Shown piece after piece: positions 28,586-37,453 of a stretch of DNA of 64,000 nt. The DNA lies in assembly GCF_030547245.1 (NCBI RefSeq), contig NZ_JAUOQT010000002.1, positions 62,001-126,000 on the forward strand. The letters run 5' to 3'. Every line of letters starts with the position of its first letter. Within the stretch, counting starts at the first letter, position 1. The notes beneath the pieces were generated by a model. It had not been told where the DNA came from, searched no databases, and saw nothing but the letters and a program-made list of their open reading frames with translations. Made by a program: the position numbers and the translations under genes. Source of the stretch: Oceanihabitans sp. 2_MG-2023. Lineage in GTDB: Bacteria; Bacteroidota; Bacteroidia; Flavobacteriales; Flavobacteriaceae.

Positions 28586-28628
28586 TGATTTTAATCATAT
28601 TATTCTTATAATTTTATTAGTAATTTTA
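28586..28628 (+). promoter_or_regulatory. Crp/Fnr-type box and -7 element of the DnaJ/MscS operon
   Basis: TGATTTTAATCA (28586-28597), then 23 bp, then TAATTTTA (28621-28628), 22 bp before the ATG at 28651. Same architecture as the three other promoters of the island. Confidence 0.65.
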
Positions 28629-28650
28629 TAGGTATTAAACAGGTTTAGGC

Positions 28651-28863
28651 ATGAAAACAGAACAGGAGTTATTAACGCAAATTACAGAGCTAACCTATAA
28701 CATTGAGACTAACTATCCAGAGTTATATACGTTTTTAATGGAAGATCCAAGTACGATTCCCTCCATAGAACACCCAGATATAAACCCTACGGTTTTGCAA
28801 GATTACTTAAATACGTTAAAGCAAAAGTTAAAACACCATATTGAAAATCATAAAACGAAATAA
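28651..28863 (+). CDS. Small acidic protein, unknown function
   Basis: 70 residues, cytoplasmic, with helix-rich ends and a Pro-rich middle (EDPSTIPSIEHPDINPTVLQDYL). No known family recognised. It is the first gene of the DnaJ/CbpM/MscS/flavin-binding operon and its stop is directly next to the dnaJ-like start (no gap), which supports real translation. By position it could be a chaperone accessory factor; this is inference. Confidence 0.75.
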   Translation: MKTEQELLTQITELTYNIETNYPELYTFLMEDPSTIPSIEHPDINPTVLQDYLNTLKQKLKHHIENHKTK

Positions 28864-29763
28864 ATGGCATTTATAGATTATTATAAAGCTTTAGGAGTTT
28901 CTAAAACAGCATCTGAAAAAGACATAAAAAAAGCCTACAGAAAATTGGCTCGCAAACATCATCCCGATTTAAACCCGAATGATAAAGAAGCGGAAAAAAA
29001 GTTTAAAGAAATCAATGAGGCTAATGAAGTATTGAGTAATCCTGAAAATCGCAAAAAATACGATCAGTATGGAGAGCATTGGCAAAACTCGGAAGCCTAC
29101 GAACAAGCAAAACAACAGCAAAGCAGACAGCAACGGGCGTACCAAGGGCAAGCAGGAGGTTCTGGCGGTTATAGTGAAAGAGATTTCGAAGATATTTTTG
29201 GCAATATGTTTGGCGGGCAAGCTTCAGGAAGAAGAGGTTCAGGGAATTCTAGATTTAGAGGACAAGATTTTAATGCAGAACTTCAGTTAGATCTTAAAGA
29301 TGTTTATGAAGAGCACAAGCGTACGCTTACTGTAAATAATAAAAACATACGAATTACTATTCCTGCTGGAGTAGAAAACGGGCAAACCATTAAGATTAAA
29401 GGGCATGGTGGAAAAGGAGTTAATGGTGGACCAAATGGTGATTTATTAATTCAGTTTTCCATTCATAATCACACAAAATTCAAAAGAAATAAAGACAACC
29501 TTTACACTACTGTAAATTTAGATTTATATACCGCAATGCTTGGTGGCGATTTGATGGTGGATACGTTTACTAGCAAAGTTAAATTAACAATTAAACCAGA
29601 GACGCAAAACGGAACGAAAGTGAAGTTGAAAGGAAAAGGATTTCCGAAATACAAAAAAGCAGGACAATTTGGCGATTTATATATTACATATCAACTAAAA
29701 ACACCTACAAAGCTTACGGATAAAGAGAAAGAGTTATTTACAGAACTTCAAAAACTAAGATAA
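28864..29763 (+). CDS. CbpA-like DnaJ chaperone
   Basis: 299 residues. J domain (1-70) with HPD in HHPDLNP, a Gly/Ser/Gln-rich linker (about 90-140) and the DnaJ C-terminal peptide-binding domains ([43 protein letters not shown]). There is no Cys-rich zinc finger, so it belongs to the CbpA class rather than housekeeping DnaJ. It should stimulate DnaK under stress. The next gene encodes a CbpM-like modulator, which supports the assignment. Confidence 0.93.
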   Translation: MAFIDYYKALGVSKTASEKDIKKAYRKLARKHHPDLNPNDKEAEKKFKEINEANEVLSNPENRKKYDQYGEHWQNSEAYEQAKQQQSRQQRAYQGQAGGSGGYSERDFEDIFGNMFGGQASGRRGSGNSRFRGQDFNAELQLDLKDVYEEHKRTLTVNNKNIRITIPAGVENGQTIKIKGHGGKGVNGGPNGDLLIQFSIHNHTKFKRNKDNLYTTVNLDLYTAMLGGDLMVDTFTSKVKLTIKPETQNGTKVKLKGKGFPKYKKAGQFGDLYITYQLKTPTKLTDKEKELFTELQKLR

Positions 29764-29765
29764 TT

Positions 29766-30062
29766 ATGGAAGTAACAGATTTAATTTCGATCAACACCTT
29801 TTGCTCGCATTACAAAGTGCCTACAACGTTTATCCATGATTTAAAGGAATATGAACTAATTGAAATTGTGGTTTTAAATAATGATCATTTTATTAAAACA
29901 ACACAAATTATCGAGGTTGAAAAACTGATCCGTTTACACTTTGATCTTCATATTAATTTAGAAGGTTTAGATGCTGTTTATCATTTATTACAGCGCGTAG
30001 AAAACATGCAAAACAAAATAACCTCACTTCAAAATACATTAAGACTTTACGAAGATTTATAG
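29766..30062 (+). CDS. CbpM-like chaperone modulator
   Basis: 98 residues. An N-terminal MerR-like helix-turn-helix region (LISINTFCSHYKVPTTFIHDLKEYELIEIV) is followed by ..EGLDAVYHLLQRVENMQNKITSLQNTLRLYE, the layout of CbpM, which binds the J domain of CbpA and blocks its interaction with DnaK. It starts 2 bp after the CbpA-like gene. The family call rests on this pattern and on its neighbour. Confidence 0.82.
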   Translation: MEVTDLISINTFCSHYKVPTTFIHDLKEYELIEIVVLNNDHFIKTTQIIEVEKLIRLHFDLHINLEGLDAVYHLLQRVENMQNKITSLQNTLRLYEDL

Positions 30063-30072
30063 ACATATAAAA

Positions 30073-30996
30073 ATGGAAACCATACAGCAATTATTTCTAG
30101 AGTATCCTCTTGTGAAAAGCATACTTAAATACCTTATAATCGCTGGATTTGTATTATTGTGTATTCAGTTTATTAGAAGGTTTTTAAAACGAAATATAGC
30201 GAATACTTCCGTAAGGTATAAATCGCAAAAAGGAGTAGAATTACTAGGCTATTTTATACTTGCTTTTGTTACTATTTTATATTTCACCGGAAGCATTAAA
30301 GACTTTACCATTACACTAGGGTTGCTTTCCGCAGGATTAGCTTTTACGTTACAAGAATTAATATTAAGTATTGCAGGCTCTGTATATATTTTTATTGTAA
30401 AAGTATACGAACCAGGAGATCGAATTGAAATTAATGGAATAAAAGGAGATGTTATTGACGTAGATAGTATTTATACCACCATGATGGAAATTGGACAATG
30501 GGTAGAAAGTGATAATTATACAGGTAGAATTGTAAAACTAAGTAATGCGTTTGTATTTAAAGGTCCTGTTTATAACTACTCCAAAGATTTCCCTTTTATT
30601 TGGGACGAGTTCAATTTACCTATTCGTTATGGTTCTGATATTGCGTTGGCAAAATCCATAATCATTAAAGCTGCGACTACCACACTTGCTGAATATACTA
30701 AAGCGTCTAAAGAACAATGGCAGGAAGTTGTAAAAAAATATTATATAGAGGATGCTATGGTAGAACCTTCACTCGCAACTACGTTAACAGACAACTGGAT
30801 TTCATTTAACTTAAGATATATTGTAGATTACAAAAAAAGAAGATATACTAAACACCAATTAAATGATTTGATTAGAAGAGAAATTGAAACTACTAATGGT
30901 AAAGTTGTTTTGGCTTCGGAAACAATAGAGCTTATTAAAATACCAGATTTAAAAATAGATAATTCAAACACTAAAACCACGAAAAGCCATGTTTAA
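30073..30996 (+). CDS. MscS-family mechanosensitive channel
   Basis: 307 residues. Membrane segments at about 15-35, 58-75 and 85-110, the last being the pore helix (LGLLSAGLAFTLQELILSIAGSVYIF), followed by the MscS beta domain (YEPGDRIEINGIKGDVIDVDSIYTTMMEIG, then GRIVKLSNAFVFKGPVYNYS). It gates on membrane tension during osmotic downshock. It overlaps the start of the next gene by 8 bp. In this operon it may act in general envelope stress. Confidence 0.92.
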   Translation: METIQQLFLEYPLVKSILKYLIIAGFVLLCIQFIRRFLKRNIANTSVRYKSQKGVELLGYFILAFVTILYFTGSIKDFTITLGLLSAGLAFTLQELILSIAGSVYIFIVKVYEPGDRIEINGIKGDVIDVDSIYTTMMEIGQWVESDNYTGRIVKLSNAFVFKGPVYNYSKDFPFIWDEFNLPIRYGSDIALAKSIIIKAATTTLAEYTKASKEQWQEVVKKYYIEDAMVEPSLATTLTDNWISFNLRYIVDYKKRRYTKHQLNDLIRREIETTNGKVVLASETIELIKIPDLKIDNSNTKTTKSHV

Positions 30997-31444
30997 AAAT
31001 TTAGAAGAAAAAGAAACGGAATACATTTTAGAAAACAACTACATTGGTCAATTAGGATACATCTTTAAAAAAGCACCTTATGTGATACCAATTACTTACT
31101 TTTTTGACAAAGTAAGCAATGCGATTATATGTTACTCTGGAGATGGACACAAAATGAACGCGATGCGACAAAACCCAACAATTTCTTTGCTCGTTTCAGA
31201 TGTGGATGACGTAACCAATTGGAAATCTGTTCTAGTGCATGGCAAATTTGAACAACATTTTGGTAGTGATGCAAAAGCCTATTTACACAAATTCTCTTTA
31301 GGAATTAAAGATATTATTATAGAAAAAGAACATACCAAAGCAAATTTTATTAGTGACTTTTCTAGTAAAATTTATAAAGATGAAATTCCTGCTGTATTTT
31401 TAATAAAAATCGAAAAAATTACTGGAAAAAAACGATCTAAATAA
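30989..31444 (+). CDS. Pyridoxamine 5'-phosphate oxidase-like flavin-binding protein
   Basis: 151 residues, one split-barrel flavin-binding domain: ENNYIGQLGYIFKKAPYVIPITYFFD, then IICYSGDGHKMNAMRQNPTISLLVSDVDDVTNWKSVLVHGKFE. Such proteins bind FMN, F420 or haem, and are often part of hypoxia regulons (for example the Mycobacterium DosR regulon also contains Usp proteins). True PNP oxidase activity is unlikely from the short length. It is the last gene of the operon, with a terminator at 31454-31488. Confidence 0.85.
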   Translation: MFKNLEEKETEYILENNYIGQLGYIFKKAPYVIPITYFFDKVSNAIICYSGDGHKMNAMRQNPTISLLVSDVDDVTNWKSVLVHGKFEQHFGSDAKAYLHKFSLGIKDIIIEKEHTKANFISDFSSKIYKDEIPAVFLIKIEKITGKKRSK

Positions 31445-31453
31445 ACATCCTAT

Positions 31454-31488
31454 AAAAGATGTATGCCGAATTGTACATCTTTTAACTA
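31454..31488 (+). terminator. Terminator of the DnaJ/MscS operon
   Basis: A perfect stem AAAAGATGTA / TACATCTTTT lies 10 bp after the last stop codon, followed by a short T-rich tail. Confidence 0.65.
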
Positions 31489-31552
31489 CACTAATAAACA
31501 TTTAACAAAAGGGATAACATAAAAGAAAGTGATATACCTCACATTTTACGGT

Positions 31553-31585
31553 ATAAAAAAAGCCTCACATTTCTGTGAAGCTTTA
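31553..31585 (-). terminator. Terminator of the initiator tRNA
   Basis: On the minus strand AGCTTCACA pairs with TGTGAGGCT, followed by TTTTTTT, starting a few bases after the tRNA 3' end. Confidence 0.7.
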
Positions 31586-31589
31586 CTAG

Positions 31590-31662
<73 letters not shown>

Positions 31663-31781
31663 ATTTTAAATCAAAACAATTTACTTAGCTTTTAACTTTC
31701 GCTTCATAATGGCGACCAAATTGTTTCGGACTGCAAATATACAACGCTTTTTAGATATTACAAGGATAATTTTAAAAAAAA

Positions 31782-31964
31782 TTATTGCTCAATATTTTTT
31801 GCCTGAAAACCAGCAAGTTCTAAATTAATAAATTGTGCTTTTATTTCAATAGGATTACAACACACCTCACAATCTTCAATATAGCTTTGATTAGAAATAC
31901 TATTATCTAATAACATCGATATATCTTGCCAACAATATGGGCATTGAAAAAAGTGTTCTTCCAT
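31782..31964 (-). CDS. CPXCG-motif Cys-rich small protein
   Basis: 60 residues. CPYC (8-11) and CEVCC (about 33-37) with the following NPIEI match the small CPXCG-motif Cys-rich family, presumably a single zinc-ribbon-like domain. No signal peptide. It stands alone between the initiator tRNA and the LRR gene. Function unknown. Confidence 0.85.
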   Translation of the reverse strand: MEEHFFQCPYCWQDISMLLDNSISNQSYIEDCEVCCNPIEIKAQFINLELAGFQAKNIEQ

Positions 31965-31971
31965 GAAATAA

Positions 31972-32000
31972 AAATAGGCAAAATAAATTTTGCCTATTTA
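31972..32000 (-). terminator. Terminator of the LRR gene
   Basis: A perfect stem AAATAGGCAAAAT / ATTTTGCCTATTT with a T-rich tail on the minus strand, 22 bp after the LRR stop. Confidence 0.75.
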
Positions 32001-32021
32001 ATAAATATAAAATTACGCTTA

Positions 32022-32846
32022 TTAATCTTCTTCTGTTGCTAAAGCAGAGTCTGTAATAAACTGAAGTTTCATTTGTATGTCTTCTGGTCTTCGATCTATA
32101 ATACTAACCATATCTTTATTTAACTTATTACCACTAACCATTATCGTGTTTAGCTCTGTAAGTTTATTTAGTTCTACTGGTAGATTACCTGTTAGTGCAT
32201 TACTTGCCAAAACGAGCTCTTTAAGATGAATTAGATTGCCTAATTCTGCTGGTATTTCGCCAACTAACTTATTATCTATTACGCTTAATGTTTCTAATTG
32301 TGCTAATAAACTAATTTCTGTTGGTATATTACCTGTTAAGTAATTGCTTCCTAATACTAACGTTTTTAAGTTTGTTAAGTTTCCAATAGTAGTTGGTATT
32401 TCTCCTGTAAAAGTATTACTAAATAATTCTAAAACCTCTAATTTAGTTAGCTGTCCTATTTCGCTAGGTATATCTCCTTCAAAAGCATTTACAAATAATT
32501 TTACCGATCTTAATTCTTTTAAATTAAAGAATGCTTTAGGCAAATGACCTTTTATTTTATTAAAACCAAGATTTATATTTTGAAGATTGGTAAGATTTCC
32601 TATTTCTTGAGGAAGTGTTCCTTGTAAATTATTGTTATGTAAATTAAGACCTACAACCTTATCCTTTTGAATAGTAACACCATACCAAGTTGCAACCGGT
32701 TTATTTAAATCCCATGAAGTATTCCATTGACTTCCTTGGGTAGTATTATACAAAGCTATTAGTGCTTCTTTTTCAATTTGTGAAACATTAGCAAATAAAA
32801 TAGTACTAATAAAAAGACATAGTGTGGTTAGCTTTAAAGTCTTCAT
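32022..32846 (-). CDS. Exported leucine-rich-repeat protein
   Basis: 274 residues. A signal peptide (LTTLCLFISTILFANVS) is followed by a plant-type LRRNT-like cap (LYNTTQGSQWNTSWDLNKPVATWYGVT) and about seven 23-24-residue repeats of the form LxxLxxLxLxxNxLxGxIPxEIGNL (about 60-245), like those of plant receptor proteins. There is no type IX C-terminal domain, so it may stay in the periplasm or outer membrane. The -7 element TAAATTTG lies at 32904-32911. Confidence 0.9.
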   Translation of the reverse strand: MKTLKLTTLCLFISTILFANVSQIEKEALIALYNTTQGSQWNTSWDLNKPVATWYGVTIQKDKVVGLNLHNNNLQGTLPQEIGNLTNLQNINLGFNKIKGHLPKAFFNLKELRSVKLFVNAFEGDIPSEIGQLTKLEVLELFSNTFTGEIPTTIGNLTNLKTLVLGSNYLTGNIPTEISLLAQLETLSVIDNKLVGEIPAELGNLIHLKELVLASNALTGNLPVELNKLTELNTIMVSGNKLNKDMVSIIDRRPEDIQMKLQFITDSALATEED

Positions 32847-32903
32847 AATGAATAGATTTGGGATTAATTCTATTACGAAACTAATTGATAACTAGATAAA
32901 ATC

Positions 32904-32911
32904 CAAATTTA
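32904..32911 (-). promoter_or_regulatory. -7 element of the LRR gene promoter
   Basis: TAAATTTG on the minus strand, an exact TAnnTTTG, 58 bp upstream of the start codon. No clear -33 partner. Confidence 0.4.
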
Positions 32912-32947
32912 TTCGATGAAATGCACAGTCAGAATAAATCCCTCCTT

Positions 32948-34273
32948 TTAATAAGCAATATTTAGCAATTCTCCACTTAGCTGTAACACCTGTAATTCGG
33001 ATAGTTTCGCTTCATATTTCGCTTGATTCCTGCTTAATTCGGCATTAAGAAGATTTAGTTGTGCTTGTCTAAATTCAATTGAATTTACTTGACCTATTTT
33101 GAATTTTTCTTGCGAACGATCAAAATTATTTTGGGCAGTTACTATATTATTCTCCTGTACACGAAAAATAGTTAACTTATTTTGATAATCATCCCAAGCA
33201 TTATTAAAATCTCGCTCTAAAGAAAGTAGTATTTCTTCCTTTTGAATCTCTTGACTTTGTAGCGCTATTTCAGCATTCTTCACTAATGTTTTTGTGCTTC
33301 CTCCATCAAAAATATTCCAGCTTAAATTAAGCCCTGCAGATAAACCAGTATTTGTAGATCCTGCTAAAAAAGATGCCGCATTATTATTATTTTTATTCCA
33401 TCCGTAAGAACCTGTTAAACCTAAAGTTGGTAAATACGAAGACTTTCCAGATTTAATATCTAATTCACTTATTTGTATCGACTTATCGGCTTGCATTAAT
33501 GCAACATTTCTAGATTTTGCTTTTTGCAGTAGCGCTTCTTTATTAATATCTAAAAGAAAATTAATTTCAGTATTTACTTTAAAATTTTCGTTTAAAACAT
33601 TTCCCATTACCAAGTTTAAATCTCGCTTGGTATTATTTAATTGCTGGTTCGTATTAATTACATTAATACTATCGTTATTAATATCTACCTCGGCATTCAA
33701 GACTTCTAGTTTTGTGTTCTGGCCATATTCAAATTGATATTCGGAACGTACCAAACGATCTTTAGAAATAGATAAAGTTTGTTGAAAAGTATCTGCATTT
33801 TCTGAAAGCTGTGCTACATTATAATAAATGGTAAACAACTCAATGATTGTATTTTCAATAGTTTCACGAACTTGTAATTCGGAAAGTTGGTATTGTTCTT
33901 TTAAACTTTGGTAATTATACTTTCTTCCTAAACCATCAAACAACGTATAATTCACATCTAAAGAGGCGTTATAATTAGAACTTTCCGCGCCATTTAATTT
34001 GGTTATATTTCCATCTGAAAATTCAGATTCATTATTATCTAAATTATACGTTGCTCCTGCACTCCCTGTTACAGATGGTAAATATCCAGAATTATAGATA
34101 CTAGTATTGTTTTCTGAAACTTCTAGTTCCTTATTTGCCACTTTAATACCATAGTTATTATCTAAAGTATAGCTCACAGCATCTTCTGGACTTAACTCCT
34201 GTTGTGCATAGCAAGTACTCCATCCTACAACAAAGCAAAATAATGTGGTTATTTTAATGTTCATTTTCTTCAT
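32948..34273 (-). CDS. TolC-type outer membrane efflux protein
   Basis: About 441 residues with the start chosen at 34273 (MKKMNIKITTLF...), because the signal peptide begins there. An upstream ATG at 34291 would add six residues deeper in the permease gene. The signal peptide ends CYAQ, followed by the two TolC repeats, each with long helices and strands (LDVNYTLFDGLGRKYNY; GLNLSWNIFDGGSTKTLV). It forms the outer membrane channel of the RND pump encoded upstream. The reading frame overlaps the end of the permease gene by about 20 bp. Confidence 0.92.
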   Translation of the reverse strand: MKKMNIKITTLFCFVVGWSTCYAQQELSPEDAVSYTLDNNYGIKVANKELEVSENNTSIYNSGYLPSVTGSAGATYNLDNNESEFSDGNITKLNGAESSNYNASLDVNYTLFDGLGRKYNYQSLKEQYQLSELQVRETIENTIIELFTIYYNVAQLSENADTFQQTLSISKDRLVRSEYQFEYGQNTKLEVLNAEVDINNDSINVINTNQQLNNTKRDLNLVMGNVLNENFKVNTEINFLLDINKEALLQKAKSRNVALMQADKSIQISELDIKSGKSSYLPTLGLTGSYGWNKNNNNAASFLAGSTNTGLSAGLNLSWNIFDGGSTKTLVKNAEIALQSQEIQKEEILLSLERDFNNAWDDYQNKLTIFRVQENNIVTAQNNFDRSQEKFKIGQVNSIEFRQAQLNLLNAELSRNQAKYEAKLSELQVLQLSGELLNIAY

Positions 34274-37200
34274 TTTGTTCTTTAATAGCACGTTCTACTT
34301 CTTCTTTTGTTACTTTGTTTCCAGTGGCTAACCATTTTACTTTTTGTTTAATAGTATTACTAAACGATAAGAATAATGGCAAAACTAAAAGCGTTAAAAT
34401 AGTTGCATAAGCAATACCAAAAGAAATAGAAATGGCCATAGGTTTTAAAAATTGTGCTTGTCTACTTTTTTCTAAAAGTAAAGGAGCTAAACCTGCTATA
34501 GTTGTTAATGAGGTTAAGAAAATAGCTCTAAAGCGTGATTTACCTGCATCTAAAAGCGCATCATCAAAATTTAAGCCTTCTCTTAAATTAGTATTAAATT
34601 TACCTATTAACACCAAGCCATCATTTACCATAATACCAATTAAGGCAATAATACCTAAAAGGGATAAAATATTAACAGAAAAACCTAGCATCCAATGTCC
34701 CCAAGCAACTGCTGTTAAACTAAATGGAACCAAAAGCATTAATAATAATGGCTGACTATAACTTCTAAACGTAAAGGCTATGACAATATAAATTAGGAAT
34801 AAAATTGGAATCCCTGCTTTTGCCAAAGAACTATTTAATTTTTCCTTTTCTCTATTTTGTCCTTCAAAAGAAGCAGATATGGTTGGGTATTTAGATTTTA
34901 GCTCCACCATGGTTATGTTTTTTAAATCGGCCAAAATATCTGTAGTACTTGTACTTGGATCTTTTAAATCTGCTGATACTTGTATTTCACGTTGTCCTTC
35001 TAAATGATTAATAGCAACGTCACCTCTTTCTATGGTGTAAGATGCGATATCTTTTAGTGTTACTCGTTCTCCTGTTGGAGTTACAATTCGCATATCGTCT
35101 AGATCATTAATAGAAGCTCTATTGGTTCTATCGTAACGAACCCAAACACGAATTTCGTCTTGTCCTCTTTGAAAACGTTGTGCTTGTGTACCAAAGAAAC
35201 CAGAACGCACTTGGCTCATTACTGTGCTTAAATTTAAGCCTAATAAGTAAGCACTTTCTTTAAGTTCAATACGTATTTCTTTTATACCTGCAGGATCATT
35301 ATCTTCAATATCTTTTAATAACGGATTAGATTCTAGAACTTGTTTTAGCTCTATTTTGGCTGCTTTAAGTTCGTCAATATTATTTCCTAAAAGAGAAACC
35401 GAAACCGGACTTCCTCCAAAATTACCTCCAGAACCAAAGATCAAACGTTCTGTACCAATTACTGGTCCAACAAGTTCTCTCAATCGATTAGCCACTAGTG
35501 AGGATTTTATAGCATCTGGACGTTCTTCTCCTGGTAATAAATTAATACTTAAACTTGCGCTAGAGCTACTACTAATGTTTAATATAGTATTTTCAAAAAG
35601 CTGTTTATCGGTTCCTTTTAAGTATTTTTCGGTTAACTCTTGATTAACAATAAAAGACTTTTCTTCTATCATAGAAATAATAGAGTCTGTAATTTTCTCA
35701 TTGGTTCCATTTGGCATATCTAATTCTATAGATACTCTATCACTAGCAACCGATGGAAACATAGTAACTCCAATAATTCCGCCACCAATAGAACCAAAAG
35801 TTAAAATTAACAAGGAAACAAAAATTCCAAGAGAAAGTAATTTAAAATTTAATACAAATGTGATTGTAGGTGTATATAATTTATCTCTAAGAAAGTTCAT
35901 AAAGTTATCTCCTGCTTTATTTATTACTCGCATCTTAGAAAAGAATTGCTTCATTTTTGAAGGATTCTCTACTTCAACTTGCGGTTTTAAAGCTTTAGAA
36001 TGTGCTAAATGCGCAGGCAGTATAATTAAAGCTTCAACTAAAGAAACAACTAAAGTAAGTATTACAATGACTGCTACTTCACTAAAAAACTCACCAATTC
36101 TACTATCTAAAAACAAGAATAGTGAAAATGCTAGTAGCGTTGTTATGATGGCTGAAACTACTGGTGGAATTACTTCCATAGTACCATCTATTGCAGCATC
36201 AATTGGCGATTTTCCTTTTTCGTAATGTTGGTAAATATTCTCGGCAATTACAATTCCATCATCTACTAATATTCCAATTACGATAATCATTCCAAAAAGT
36301 GACAATACATTAATGGTTACATCAAACTGTCCTGCAAAAATAAACATTCCTAAAAACGAAATTGGCAAGCCAAAAGCAACCCAAAATGCCAAACGTGTAT
36401 TCAAGAAAACCGATAAAAACAAGAGTACTAATAACATACCTACAATGGCATTTTCTGTTAATAAATCGGTACGTTGATTTAATGTTTTAGACAAATCACG
36501 AACCACATCTAATTGTACATTATTATGTTTTTGATTGTATGATTCTATATATTCTTTTACTTTATCTGCGGAAGAAATTAAGTCTTCAGAATTGGTACTT
36601 GTTATCGAAATGTTTACCGATAATTTCTGATTAAAATAGGTAGCATTTGGAGTTTCTGAAAAACGATCACGTATGATAGCCACATCTTTTAAACGCACCA
36701 CTTTGCCATCATTAGAAGCACGAACTACTATATTAGACAGTTCGTCACCATAATAAGAACGATTATTTGCACGAATAAGGTATTCTTCAGCATCTGTTTT
36801 TATAGTTCCTCCTGTAGTTAAAATATTAGCTGTACTAACGGCTTGCGAAACATCGTTAAAGGTTAAATCATAAGCTAGTAAACTCGTTTCGTTTACAGCT
36901 ATTTCTATTTCTTCATCAGGATAACCAGAAATTGCTATTTGTGAAATCCCATCGATAGCCCTTAAATCGTTTTCTACTTGTCTACCTATTTGTTTTAAGG
37001 TTACTAGCGGAATATTTTCACCACTTAAAGCAAAGGAAATTGTTTCTCTAACAGCTTCTTGTTTTGCTACTATTAAAGGTTCCATACCTGATGGAAAAGA
37101 AGGCACACGGTCTACAGCATTTTTAACCTCTAATAACATGAAGTCAATATTCTCTCCTTTTTCAATTTCTACAGTAATGGTTCCGCTATTTTCTCTAGAA

Positions 37201-37451
37201 ACCGAAGTTACTCGATCAATACCTTTTAAACCTTTTAGGTTATCTTCTATTTGAAGCACAATACCTTCTTCTATCTCTTGCGGTGAAGCTCCAGGATAGG
37301 TAACACTAATATTAATAATTTTCGAGTCGGTTAAAGGGAAAAACGAAGACTTTAAGGAAGTTACTCCTAAATAACCAAAAATTACAAAAGCAATAATAAA
37401 GATATTAACTGCTACGTGATACTTTATAAAATATTCTATAAGTTTTCTCAT
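34254..37451 (-). CDS. RND-family efflux permease (AcrB/MexF-like)
   Basis: 1065 residues with 12 predicted transmembrane helices and two large periplasmic loops. The proton-relay pair D-D is in TM4 (VIGILVDDGIVIAENIY), and the second-half equivalent is IALIGIMVNDGLVLIGKFN. This fits a hydrophobe/amphiphile efflux (HAE) type rather than a heavy-metal pump. It lies 2 bp after the adaptor gene and overlaps the OMP gene: order adaptor, permease, outer membrane channel. Substrate unknown. Confidence 0.95.
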   Translation of the reverse strand: MRKLIEYFIKYHVAVNIFIIAFVIFGYLGVTSLKSSFFPLTDSKIINISVTYPGASPQEIEEGIVLQIEDNLKGLKGIDRVTSVSRENSGTITVEIEKGENIDFMLLEVKNAVDRVPSFPSGMEPLIVAKQEAVRETISFALSGENIPLVTLKQIGRQVENDLRAIDGISQIAISGYPDEEIEIAVNETSLLAYDLTFNDVSQAVSTANILTTGGTIKTDAEEYLIRANNRSYYGDELSNIVVRASNDGKVVRLKDVAIIRDRFSETPNATYFNQKLSVNISITSTNSEDLISSADKVKEYIESYNQKHNNVQLDVVRDLSKTLNQRTDLLTENAIVGMLLVLLFLSVFLNTRLAFWVAFGLPISFLGMFIFAGQFDVTINVLSLFGMIIVIGILVDDGIVIAENIYQHYEKGKSPIDAAIDGTMEVIPPVVSAIITTLLAFSLFLFLDSRIGEFFSEVAVIVILTLVVSLVEALIILPAHLAHSKALKPQVEVENPSKMKQFFSKMRVINKAGDNFMNFLRDKLYTPTITFVLNFKLLSLGIFVSLLILTFGSIGGGIIGVTMFPSVASDRVSIELDMPNGTNEKITDSIISMIEEKSFIVNQELTEKYLKGTDKQLFENTILNISSSSSASLSINLLPGEERPDAIKSSLVANRLRELVGPVIGTERLIFGSGGNFGGSPVSVSLLGNNIDELKAAKIELKQVLESNPLLKDIEDNDPAGIKEIRIELKESAYLLGLNLSTVMSQVRSGFFGTQAQRFQRGQDEIRVWVRYDRTNRASINDLDDMRIVTPTGERVTLKDIASYTIERGDVAINHLEGQREIQVSADLKDPSTSTTDILADLKNITMVELKSKYPTISASFEGQNREKEKLNSSLAKAGIPILFLIYIVIAFTFRSYSQPLLLMLLVPFSLTAVAWGHWMLGFSVNILSLLGIIALIGIMVNDGLVLIGKFNTNLREGLNFDDALLDAGKSRFRAIFLTSLTTIAGLAPLLLEKSRQAQFLKPMAISISFGIAYATILTLLVLPLFLSFSNTIKQKVKWLATGNKVTKEEVERAIKEQNEENEH

Positions 37452-37453
37452 GC

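Noticed and set aside
31530-31541. TGATATACCTCA, a further TGA-N6-TCA box
   Set aside because: No TAnnTTT element at 23 bp on either strand and no gene start nearby; it lies between two terminators. Taken as chance.
35701-36225. A 174-codon open frame opposite the RND permease
   Set aside because: Antisense shadow of a strongly conserved gene with no start signal or protein pattern.
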